NCBI GenBank assembly: GCA_947311455.1
Contig: CAMZKY010000015.1
Location: 1 to 12,234 of the forward strand
Source: an uncultured Marinosulfonomonas sp.
GTDB lineage: Bacteria; Pseudomonadota; Alphaproteobacteria; Rhodobacterales; Rhodobacteraceae
Length of the DNA stretch: 12,234 nucleotides
Direction of reading: 5' to 3'
The position numbers were made by a program, and so were the translations under genes. Shown here piece by piece: positions 6,922 to 12,234 of this stretch. Below the pieces are notes generated by a model that saw only the letters and a list, made by a program, of their open reading frames with translations, was not told the origin of the DNA and ran no database searches. The number at the start of each line of letters is the position of its first letter. Position 1 is the stretch's first letter.

Positions 6922-7791
6922 TTAATTATCCCGACTGATAACAAACCGCGCCGCCTGTCGCAAGCAGTCGCCATCATCACCATAGGGCGCAAGCGCCTCT
7001 TGCGCCTCGTCAATCAGATCATTTGCGCGGTTTTTCGCCCCTTCCAGCCCCAGCAAGGAAACAAAAGTGGCCTTGCCCGCATCGGCATCCTTGCCCAGAC
7101 GCTTACCCGCCTTTTCAACATCACCCTCAACATCCAGTATATCGTCAGCAATCTGGAAGGCCAATCCAAGCGCTTTGGCATAGCTGCGCAGGGGCGTTAC
7201 ATCGGCGCGCGCCATTACAGCGCCCGCTTCGGCAGACCACCGGATCAGCGCGCCGGTTTTACCATCTTGCAGGTGAATGATTTCTTCCAGCGTTAAGGGC
7301 GTTGCGGCCGTTTCCGCCGCAATGTCCAACGCCTGTCCTAACACCATGCCTTGCGCGCCGACAGCTAGCGCCATTGAGCGCACCAATTCCAGCTGCACGG
7401 CAGGGTTGGGTGAAATTTCGGGGCGTGTCAGGGCCTCGAACGACAGGGTTTGCAGGGCATCACCGGCCAACACGGCGGTGGCCTCGTCCCATTTGATGTG
7501 GATGGTTGGTTTGCCACGGCGCAGATCGTCATCATCCATGCAAGGCAAATCGTCATGCACCAGCGAATAGGCATGCAGGGCCTCAACCGCCGCTGCCGCA
7601 AACACCGCATTTTCCGGTGCGATCCCGTGCAAGCGTGCGCTTTCCAACACCAGAAATCCGCGCAGGCGTTTACCGCCCAGCGTGGTATAGCGCATCGCCT
7701 CGATCACTGGTAAATTGTCATGATTGGCCAGCAGTTCAATCAAACAGGTTTCCACCCGCGTGGCCGCATCTGCCAAAGCATTTTGGAACAT
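6922..7791 (-). CDS. ispA: Polyprenyl synthase, farnesyl diphosphate synthase type
   Basis: Short-chain trans-prenyltransferase condensing IPP with DMAPP and GPP to make farnesyl diphosphate, precursor of quinone side chains, undecaprenyl phosphate and carotenoids. 289 residues. GGKRLRG (39-45) is the IPP-binding region. The first aspartate-rich motif is DDLPCMDDDD (80-89), with the two-residue insertion typical of bacterial FPP synthases. The second is DDILD (216-220), preceded by FQIA. GQALDI and DGKTGALI are also conserved. The start ATG lies 3 bp after the xseB stop, with GAAGG inside the xseB end as the likely ribosome-binding site. The order xseB-ispA-dxs matches that in Escherichia coli. 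A geranylgeranyl product cannot be excluded from sequence alone. Confidence 0.95.
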   Translation of the reverse strand: MFQNALADAATRVETCLIELLANHDNLPVIEAMRYTTLGGKRLRGFLVLESARLHGIAPENAVFAAAAVEALHAYSLVHDDLPCMDDDDLRRGKPTIHIKWDEATAVLAGDALQTLSFEALTRPEISPNPAVQLELVRSMALAVGAQGMVLGQALDIAAETAATPLTLEEIIHLQDGKTGALIRWSAEAGAVMARADVTPLRSYAKALGLAFQIADDILDVEGDVEKAGKRLGKDADAGKATFVSLLGLEGAKNRANDLIDEAQEALAPYGDDGDCLRQAARFVISRDN

Positions 7792-7794
7792 GGT

Positions 7795-8037
7795 CTATAG
7801 GCCTTCGACGGGGGTCGTTCCTGTGGGGATACCGCCTTCGCCCAGCGTAATCGCGGCAACCTTTTCTTCGGCTTCTTTCAGCTTGGTTTCGCAGCGTTTT
7901 TTCAGCTCGGCGCCACGCTCATACAGCTTGATTGAATCCTCAAGCGGAACATCGCCGCGTTCAAGTTGGCCCACCACGGTTTCAAGGGCATTCATCGCTT
8001 CTTCAAAGCTCATCTCGCTTACGGGTTTATCGCTCAT
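7795..8037 (-). CDS. xseB: Exodeoxyribonuclease VII small subunit
   Basis: 80 residues; partner of XseA in exonuclease VII, which degrades single-stranded DNA from both ends. The family pattern is clear: MSFEEAMNALETVVGQLERG, then DVPLEDSIKLYERGAELKKR, then CETKLKEAEEKV, forming the two long helices that wrap the large subunit. The tail from about residue 62 (AITLGEGGIPTGTTPVEGL) is low in structure and variable in the family. The start ATG overlaps the stop of the upstream hydrolase gene as ATGA, and the stop is 3 bp before ispA, so translation is probably coupled on both sides. xseA is not in the window. Confidence 0.95.
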   Translation of the reverse strand: MSDKPVSEMSFEEAMNALETVVGQLERGDVPLEDSIKLYERGAELKKRCETKLKEAEEKVAAITLGEGGIPTGTTPVEGL

Positions 8038-8969
8038 TTTCCGCGCTCCATTAAAACATCTATATGTGCCGCGACTGACTCGGCCAAGGCTTGCAAATCA
8101 TATCCGCCTTCCAGTGTCGAGACAATGCGACCTTTGCAATAGACATCAGCAATATCGCACAAGCCATGCGTGAGCCATGCAAAATCTTCGGTTTCCCAGT
8201 TTAGCCCCGCCAAAGGATCGGCGCGATGGGCGTCAAATCCGGCAGAGATCAGAATCAACTCGGGTTTAAATGCCTTTAGTGCAGGGAAAACATCGCGCTG
8301 ATAAATCGCGCGCATCTCGGGGCCGGCGCAGCCTTCGTTCAGAGGCACATTCATCACGTTTCCCGACGCGCCGGTTTCGCTGGCTGCACCCGATCCGGGA
8401 TATAACGGCATTTGGTGTGAGGAAATAAACAACACGCGGTCATCATCCCATAATAAATTCTGTGTGCCGTTGCCGTGGTGGACATCAAAATCTACAATTG
8501 CAACGCGCGATAGGCCGTGATGGTCAAGCGCATGTTTCGCTGCAATCGCAACATTCCCAAACAAACAAAACCCCATCGGAGTTTCACGTTCGGCGTGGTG
8601 GCCCGGCGGGCGACCAGCGGTAAAGGCGTTGTTTGCATTGCCAGAGATCACCAAATCTACCGCAGCAACACCGCCACCCGCAGAGCGTAACGCCGCCTCG
8701 AACGATCCGCGCGACATAAAGGTATCAGCATCCAGCGTGGTTTGACCCTGCGTTGGATGAATGGCTTTGATACGCTCAAAATACGCCGCAGGATGGGCGC
8801 GCGTTATCTGTTCCTGTGTCGCCATGGGAGAATCAAACCGTACCAGGCCGGCAAATTCGGGCTGTTCCAACGCCTTAAGAATACCCTGCAACCGTGCCAC
8901 CTGTTCGGCGTGGCCCTCGGGGGTGATGTGGTTCAGACAATCGGTGTGGACGAAAAATGCGGTGCTCAT
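8034..8969 (-). CDS. Histone deacetylase / acetylpolyamine amidohydrolase-family zinc hydrolase
   Basis: Zinc-dependent deacetylase fold, 311 residues. Catalytic residues are in place: GRPPGHHAE with the His124-His125 pair; DFDVHHGNGTQ with zinc ligands Asp162 and His164; AGFDAHRADPL with ligand Asp246; and EGGYD with Tyr290, which stabilises the transition state. The N-terminal HTDCLNHITPEGHAEQVAR segment is typical of the class II-like bacterial group. The natural substrate is unknown; acetylated polyamines, other small N-acetyl compounds and acetyl-lysine are the options known for the family. The frame stays open upstream to 9122, but those extra codons shadow the regulator gene. The chosen ATG lies one base after that gene's stop (TGATATG), so the two are probably translated in series; the ribosome-binding site is weak. 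Confidence 0.9.
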   Translation of the reverse strand: MSTAFFVHTDCLNHITPEGHAEQVARLQGILKALEQPEFAGLVRFDSPMATQEQITRAHPAAYFERIKAIHPTQGQTTLDADTFMSRGSFEAALRSAGGGVAAVDLVISGNANNAFTAGRPPGHHAERETPMGFCLFGNVAIAAKHALDHHGLSRVAIVDFDVHHGNGTQNLLWDDDRVLFISSHQMPLYPGSGAASETGASGNVMNVPLNEGCAGPEMRAIYQRDVFPALKAFKPELILISAGFDAHRADPLAGLNWETEDFAWLTHGLCDIADVYCKGRIVSTLEGGYDLQALAESVAAHIDVLMERGK

Positions 8970-8970
8970 A

Positions 8971-9675
8971 TCAATCAGGCGCCAACATATAGCCAGATCC
9001 GCGAACGGTTTGAAGGTAACGCGGCTGTTTGGGATCTTGTTCCAGTTTGCGCCGCAAACGGGTAATCTGGACATCAACAGCACGTTCCTGCGCTTGCCCT
9101 GTATCGCGGCCCAAATCCTCAACCAGTTTGCTGCGGCTTACCGGTTCGTTGATGCTAGAGGAAAATATTTTCATCAGCGCATTTTCGGTTACCGTCAGGC
9201 GAATATGCTCGTCGCCACGCCACAATTCTGCGCGCTCGATATCATAGCGAAATGGCCCCAGGTACAAAACCGTGACCCCCTCATTCACTTTGGATTCCGA
9301 TGGCATTCGGCGTAAGATCGCGTTGATTCGTAGCAGCAGTTCTTTTGGCTCAAACGGTTTGGCAAGGTAATCATCTGCACCCGCCTCAAGCCCTTTTATC
9401 CGGTCTTGGGTGTCGCCTTTGGCGGTGAGCAACAAGATCGGGGTTTCGATTGTTTCGCGCAATCCACGGGTAAGGCTAATCCCGTCCTCACCGGGCATCA
9501 TCACATCCATGATTATCATGTCAAATTCTAGCCCCGATAGAATACGCCGTGCGTGTTCTGCGTCGCGCGCGGAGGTAACAAGGAATTCATGGCGAATAAG
9601 AAATTTTTTCAACAAGCCGCGAATACGCTCATCGTCGTCCACTATTAGTAGATGCGCTTCGACTTGTCCGGCCAT
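8971..9675 (-). CDS. petR: OmpR-family response regulator, PetR-like
   Basis: A two-domain DNA-binding response regulator of 234 residues. The receiver domain (about 9-124) has the acidic pair Asp13-Asp14, phospho-acceptor Asp57 within MIIMDVMMPGEDG, Thr84 and Lys106 (LAKPF). The winged-helix output domain (about 135-232) includes LTVTENALMKIF and ITRLRRKLEQDPKQPRYLQT followed by VRGSGYML. The start is ATG 9675, one base after the MarR stop (TAATATG), with AAGGA about 8 bases upstream; an earlier ATG at 9696 would overlap the MarR gene and has a poorer site. No histidine kinase gene is near. A MarR gene directly before an orphan OmpR regulator is the petP-petR arrangement described in Rhodobacter and Sinorhizobium, where it affects cytochrome bc1 genes; assigning those names here is inference. 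Confidence 0.88.
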   Translation of the reverse strand: MAGQVEAHLLIVDDDERIRGLLKKFLIRHEFLVTSARDAEHARRILSGLEFDMIIMDVMMPGEDGISLTRGLRETIETPILLLTAKGDTQDRIKGLEAGADDYLAKPFEPKELLLRINAILRRMPSESKVNEGVTVLYLGPFRYDIERAELWRGDEHIRLTVTENALMKIFSSSINEPVSRSKLVEDLGRDTGQAQERAVDVQITRLRRKLEQDPKQPRYLQTVRGSGYMLAPD

Positions 9676-9676
9676 A

Positions 9677-10174
9677 TTATTTGTCCTTAATTGCATTAAA
9701 GTAATGGCGCATATCCGGATCCATCATCGCCTCAAGCACCTGTCGAAATCCCACGACCGCCTCAGGGCCTACCGAACGGAAAGCCGCGCGCAAACGATCA
9801 CGCTGTGCTGTTGATAGCTCGCCTTCAAGGGCTTGCCCGCTGTCGGTCAGGTAAAGATGACGCTCGCGTTTGTCGCGGGTACCAATGCGGCTTTCAACCA
9901 AGCCGTCCGCAATCAGAGTGCGCAGCACACGGTTTAACGATTGTTTGGTCACACCCAGAATGCCTAGCAAATTATTTACCGTGGTGCCTGGGCTACGGTG
10001 GATGAAGTGGATAGCCCGATGATGGGCACGACCATAAGCATAATTTTCAAGAATGCGATCAGGATCTGCGGTAAATCCACGATACGCAAAGAACATGGCC
10101 TCAATCCCTTTACGCAATTGCGCCTCGGTTAGAAACAAAAGCGCCTCGCCGCCGGAATTTGCCTGATCTGACAT
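9677..10174 (-). CDS. petP: MarR-family transcriptional regulator, PetP-like
   Basis: About 165 residues with a MarR winged-helix core. ENYAYGRAHHRAIHFIHR is the leading helix, TTVNNLLGILGVTKQSLNRVL the helix-turn-helix with its recognition helix, and LVESRIGTRDKRERHLYLTDSG the beta wing with its conserved arginine-rich turn. The C-terminal helix (AVVGFRQVLEAMMDP) would form the dimer. I chose ATG 10174, with GGA about 9 bases upstream; a GTG two codons earlier (10180) is an alternative. It is the first gene of the run and is followed after 1 bp by the response regulator, matching petP-petR. No conserved cysteine that would mark a redox sensor is visible. Confidence 0.85.
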   Translation of the reverse strand: MSDQANSGGEALLFLTEAQLRKGIEAMFFAYRGFTADPDRILENYAYGRAHHRAIHFIHRSPGTTVNNLLGILGVTKQSLNRVLRTLIADGLVESRIGTRDKRERHLYLTDSGQALEGELSTAQRDRLRAAFRSVGPEAVVGFRQVLEAMMDPDMRHYFNAIKDK

Positions 10175-10210
10175 TGCCACCCATCCATTATCGTTCCTAT
10201 TATGAGATTG

Positions 10211-10239
10211 ATTTTACGTCAGGGATATTGACTTTCCAA
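10211..10239 (-). promoter_or_regulatory. Candidate promoter of the petP-to-dxs operon
   Basis: Minus strand: TTGGAA (10234-10239), 17-bp spacer, TAAAAT (10211-10216), with a start expected near 10204 and a leader of about 30 nt before ATG 10174. Both hexamers match the sigma70 consensus at four or five positions. It would serve all six genes unless internal promoters exist. Confidence 0.45.
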
Positions 10240-10256
10240 CGATCAATTTGTAGCAA
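10228..10256 (+). promoter_or_regulatory. Weak candidate promoter for ilvE
   Basis: Plus strand: TTGACT (10228-10233), 17-bp spacer, TAGCAA (10251-10256). The -35 is good and the -10 poor. It overlaps the -35 of the divergent petP promoter, so the two could compete for RNA polymerase. The rest of this AT-rich divergent region contains a TATATT (10293-10298) with no good -35. Confidence 0.25.
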
Positions 10257-10320
10257 TCCACAGATTTATCGCAATTTTATGTCCTAAACGGATATATTTC
10301 GCGCAACATATGCAAATACA

Positions 10321-10333
10321 CGGGTGATACCCG
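10321..10333 (+). other. Short stem-loop just upstream of the ilvE ribosome-binding site
   Basis: CGGGT-GAT-ACCCG, a perfect 5-bp stem with a 3-nt loop, ending 7 bases before AAAGGAA and 19 before the ATG. It could influence mRNA stability or ribosome access. No leader peptide rich in Ile, Val or Leu codons was seen, so this is not a classical attenuator. Confidence 0.3.
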
Positions 10334-10352
10334 CGCTTTGAAAGGAAATACC

Positions 10353-11222
10353 ATGTCTGATGCCTATGATGATCGCGACGGAACGATCTGGATGGATGGA
10401 ATGATGACCCGTTGGCGCGATGCCAAGGTACATATTTTGACCCACGCTATGCATTATGCCTCGTCTGTGTTTGAAGGTGAGCGTGCCTATAATGGTAAGA
10501 TTTTCAAAAGCCGCGAGCATTCGGAACGCCTGCACCGGTCGGCCAAACTGATTGATTTTCATGTGCCTTGGACTGTCGATGAAATCGAAAAAGTAAAAGA
10601 GCAAGTCCTGCGCGCCTCCCGCCTTAAAGACGCTTATGTGCGTGCGATTGCATGGCGTGGCGCTGGCGAAGATATGGGCGTGGCCTCGGCCCGTAATCCC
10701 GTGCATCTGGCGATCGCCGCGTGGGAATGGGGTGCTTATTACGGCGATGCCAAATTCAAAGGCGCAAAGCTGGATATTTCCAAATGGAAGCGCCCCTCCC
10801 CTGAAACGATCCCGTGCGCAGCCAAGGCCGCTGGCCTTTATATGATCTGCACCATGTCCAAACATGCTGCCGAGGCCAAAGGCTGTTCCGATGCGTTGAT
10901 GTTTGATTACCGCGGTTATGTAGCCGAGGCGACAGGTGCAAACATCTTTTTCGTCAAAGACGGCGAAGTGCATACACCAACGCCGGATTGTTTCCTGAAC
11001 GGGATCACTCGTCAAACCGTGATCGGAATGCTAAAAGACAAAGGCATCACCGTGCATGAACGCCATATCATGCCCGAGGAATTGGAAGGCTTTGAGCAAT
11101 GCTGGCTAACCGGTACTGCCGCCGAAGTGACGCCTGTAGGGCAAATCGGGGATTACAATTTCGAAGTGGGCGCACTTGCCCGTGAAATAGCGGAAGACTA
11201 CGAAAAATTGGTCCGCTCCTGA
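10353..11222 (+). CDS. ilvE: Branched-chain amino-acid aminotransferase
   Basis: Class IV PLP-dependent aminotransferase that interconverts Leu, Ile and Val with their 2-oxo acids, using glutamate/2-oxoglutarate. 289 residues. HAMHYASSVFEGERAY is the conserved N-terminal substrate-pocket segment. PETIPCAAKAAGLY places the PLP lysine at Lys158. ALMFDYRGYVAEATGANIF carries the glutamate that contacts the PLP ring nitrogen, followed by FFVKDGEVHTP. FLNGITRQTVI and WLTGTAAEVTPV are the phosphate-binding and active-site loops. The start is ATG 10353, with AAAGGAA (10341-10347) five bases upstream; a TTG at 10338 is also in frame but lies before that site. It is divergently transcribed from petP and stands alone. 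A D-amino-acid transaminase or aminodeoxychorismate lyase is less likely given the IlvE-like motifs. Confidence 0.95.
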   Translation: MSDAYDDRDGTIWMDGMMTRWRDAKVHILTHAMHYASSVFEGERAYNGKIFKSREHSERLHRSAKLIDFHVPWTVDEIEKVKEQVLRASRLKDAYVRAIAWRGAGEDMGVASARNPVHLAIAAWEWGAYYGDAKFKGAKLDISKWKRPSPETIPCAAKAAGLYMICTMSKHAAEAKGCSDALMFDYRGYVAEATGANIFFVKDGEVHTPTPDCFLNGITRQTVIGMLKDKGITVHERHIMPEELEGFEQCWLTGTAAEVTPVGQIGDYNFEVGALAREIAEDYEKLVRS

Positions 11223-11233
11223 TCAGGGAGCGG
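11213..11233 (+). terminator. Strong hairpin over the ilvE stop codon
   Basis: CCGCTCC (11213-11219) and GGAGCGG (11227-11233) make a 7-bp GC-rich stem, and the 7-nt loop TGATCAG contains the TGA stop. There is no T-run after it, so it is not a standard rho-independent terminator. It may mark the 3' end for protection or act with Rho. Positions 11234-11428 are AT-rich towards the right, and I see no gene there. TTGCCA and TAACAC with 17-bp spacing near 11350-11380 is a weak promoter candidate for the Flp-like gene. Confidence 0.35.
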
Positions 11234-11428
11234 CAACCGTCCAACCGTGATAAACCGTCGAAAGATCTTGAGAATGTTTTGCACAAGAAAAGTGTCAGTC
11301 TCCACACGATGGAATGCCGGTGGGCGGGACAGCTTTGCACTTGGACACATTTTTGCCAAAAACATTTCTAACATTTAACACATTATGATTTTAAGTATCT
11401 TTTGAATTAAAATATGTGTGGAAATAAA

Positions 11429-11608
11429 ATGACTAACTTTTTTTACGATGAATGTGGTGCAGTAACCGTTGATTGGGTCGTATTAACGGCCGCCACTATA
11501 GGTTTGGGTGTCGCGGTAACAGCTTCGATCGGGAATGGTATACAAGTTCTGGCAGATCGAATTGCTACCGATTTGTCCTCCACAACTGTGCAGGTTCCTG
11601 ATAATTAA
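11429..11608 (+). CDS. Flp-type pilin-like small membrane protein
   Basis: 59 residues. A short N-terminal leader ends in DECG, then AVTVDWVVLTAATIGLGVAV forms one hydrophobic helix (about 11-31), and a polar tail follows. This is the layout of type IVb Flp prepilins: a glycine at the prepilin-peptidase cut (after Gly10), then an acidic residue at position +5, here Asp15 in place of the usual Glu. Start ATG 11429 has GGAAA about 6 bases upstream; the in-frame ATG at 11414 has no ribosome-binding site. No tad/cpa secretion genes are near. Similar AVTVDWVVLTAA proteins are, to my knowledge, common as lone genes in Rhodobacterales, and their role is not established. It could be a minor pilin or a small membrane protein unrelated to pili. 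Confidence 0.7.
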   Translation: MTNFFYDECGAVTVDWVVLTAATIGLGVAVTASIGNGIQVLADRIATDLSSTTVQVPDN

Positions 11609-11615
11609 AATTAAG

Positions 11616-11789
11616 ATGCCGCTGGAAATGAGGACCTCTCGTTACCGAGGTTCAGGATATACTAGGCGAAGCCTCCGGCGCTGAAATGGTTGATATTCTG
11701 AGGAATTGCATTGAAAATGATAACGCGGTTTAGCATCCAGCCAAGACCTGTATGCGGCTGTTCAAGCTGTATATGAAGAACAGGGCTAG
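11616..11789 (+). pseudogene. Possible frameshifted remnant of a small helical protein gene
   Basis: No intact frame spans this stretch, but protein-like segments follow each other in two frames. From ATG 11616 one frame gives MPLEMRTS and then loses sense. The frame beginning at 11641 reads VTEVQDILGEASGAEMVD followed by ILRNCIENDNAV and stops at 11731-11733. The original frame then resumes with LASSQDLYAAVQAVYEEQG and stops at 11787-11789. Two opposite frameshifts would join these into one acidic, helical protein of about 57 residues. I do not recognise the family. No ribosome-binding site precedes 11616. Chance non-coding sequence is a real alternative. Confidence 0.3.
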
Positions 11790-11793
11790 GTGC

Positions 11794-11805
11794 TACCCGC
11801 GGGTA
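11794..11805. repeat. 12-bp perfect palindrome
   Basis: TACCCGCGGGTA is fully self-complementary. It lies 47 bp beyond the stop of the right-hand hydrolase gene and just after the possible remnant gene. As RNA it has no loop, so it is not a good terminator; a protein site or chance are both possible. Confidence 0.3.
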
Positions 11806-11852
11806 TGCCCGTTATGCGTGATTTCTAGTTGCCTGAAATCTTGGGCCGCTAT

Positions 11853-12234
11853 TTAACCTGAAACCAAAATCGATACCATTTCACTCGCAGGGTCTTGAAG
11901 ATCATCAATCACACTGAAATGGTGTCTATCCGGCGCAAGCGTTAAGCTTGCATTTTCCCAACCATCCGCCAACCACTGCGCCTGATCCAGAAACACCGGT
12001 CGCTCATTAGCGCCGACCCAAACATGAGTTCGCACATTGCAAACAACATCTGCTAATAACGGGCTTTCAGCTGTCGCCGTTTTCATATCCATTTTGAAAT
12101 CTTCATTCATCTTGGTGTGAATCAATGGGCGCATATCGGACAAGGGCGAAATCGGCATAACGCGGTACAAGCGTTGAACCACACCCTCCGACAAATCCAC
12201 ATCCCCGCACAACATCCGCGCCACCAGATGCCCG
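11853..12234 (-). CDS. Alpha/beta hydrolase, C-terminal part (N-terminus off the right edge)
   Basis: The frame is open to the window edge. It begins GHLVARML, which fits the end of the nucleophile elbow GxSAGGHL, so the catalytic serine lies just outside. Near the C-terminus, THVWVGANERPVFLDQAQWL supplies the region of the acidic triad residue, and LAPDRHHFSVIDDL holds the catalytic histidine. This layout is that of the esterase/lipase-like group that includes bacterial kynurenine formamidases of the alpha/beta hydrolase type; that specific activity is a suggestion only. About 127 codons are visible, perhaps half of the gene. The valine codon GTG at 12224 is internal, not a start. The protein ends in a plain TAA and no terminator is evident downstream. 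Confidence 0.75.
   Translation of the reverse strand, partial: GHLVARMLCGDVDLSEGVVQRLYRVMPISPLSDMRPLIHTKMNEDFKMDMKTATAESPLLADVVCNVRTHVWVGANERPVFLDQAQWLADGWENASLTLAPDRHHFSVIDDLQDPASEMVSILVSG

Noticed and set aside
8970..9122. N-terminal extension of the HDAC-like protein to 9122
   Set aside because: The added codons overlap the response regulator gene, and the conserved domain begins right at Met 8969.
10284..11015. 243-codon open frame on the minus strand
   Set aside because: It lies almost wholly inside ilvE on the opposite strand, has no domain I recognise, and its composition is that of an antisense shadow.
1..12234. tRNA or rRNA genes, CRISPR arrays, insertion sequences, phage genes, toxin-antitoxin pairs
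   Set aside because: None was seen; the genes are metabolic and regulatory, and no regularly spaced repeats or terminal inverted repeats were found by eye.

Overview
This window looks like chromosomal DNA from an alphaproteobacterium, most likely a Rhodobacterales (Roseobacter-type) species. The grounds are the moderately GC-rich coding style, the order marR (petP-like) - OmpR regulator (petR-like) - HDAC-like hydrolase - xseB - ispA - dxs, and a small Flp-type protein with the AVTVDWVVLTAA segment that recurs in that order. This is a placement from gene content and recall; no database search was run.

Layout. (1) Positions 1-3448, minus strand: the phenylacetyl-CoA epoxidase operon paaABCDE. 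It reads paaA, paaB, paaC, paaD, then paaE, which runs off the left edge. Junctions are tight or overlapping, and paaB and paaD lack a usable ATG. A sigma70-like promoter upstream of paaA has a perfect 13-bp palindrome exactly in its spacer. (2) 3559-4410, plus: a Rossmann-fold NAD(P)-dependent epimerase/reductase of the YeeZ type, divergent from paaA. (3) 4437-4733, minus: a small ArsR-family regulator, convergent with the epimerase gene, preceded by a candidate operator. (4) 4981-10174, minus: a six-gene run petP-like, petR-like, HDAC-like hydrolase, xseB, ispA, dxs, with gaps of at most 12 bp or short overlaps, so probably one operon. It joins a MarR regulator and an orphan response regulator to the first steps of isoprenoid supply (DXP synthase, farnesyl diphosphate synthase). 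(5) 10353-11222, plus: a branched-chain amino-acid aminotransferase, divergent from petP. (6) 11429-11608, plus: a Flp-pilin-like microprotein, followed by a stretch that looks like a small frameshifted gene remnant. (7) 11853 to the right edge, minus: the C-terminal part of an alpha/beta hydrolase.

How the parts fit. The paa products form the multicomponent oxygenase that epoxidises phenylacetyl-CoA: PaaA catalytic, PaaC structural, PaaB bridging, PaaD an Fe-S maturation-type protein, PaaE the flavin/2Fe-2S reductase. ispA and dxs act in sequence on isoprenoid precursors needed for quinones, carotenoids and similar lipids. Nothing here is a clearly new multi-gene system. The more interesting points are regulatory: the operator-like palindrome in the paaA promoter, the arsR operator candidate, a near-consensus promoter aimed antisense into dxs, the hairpin over the ilvE stop codon, and the decayed or recoded reading frame after the Flp-like gene. 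No tRNA, rRNA, CRISPR array, insertion sequence or prophage gene was seen.
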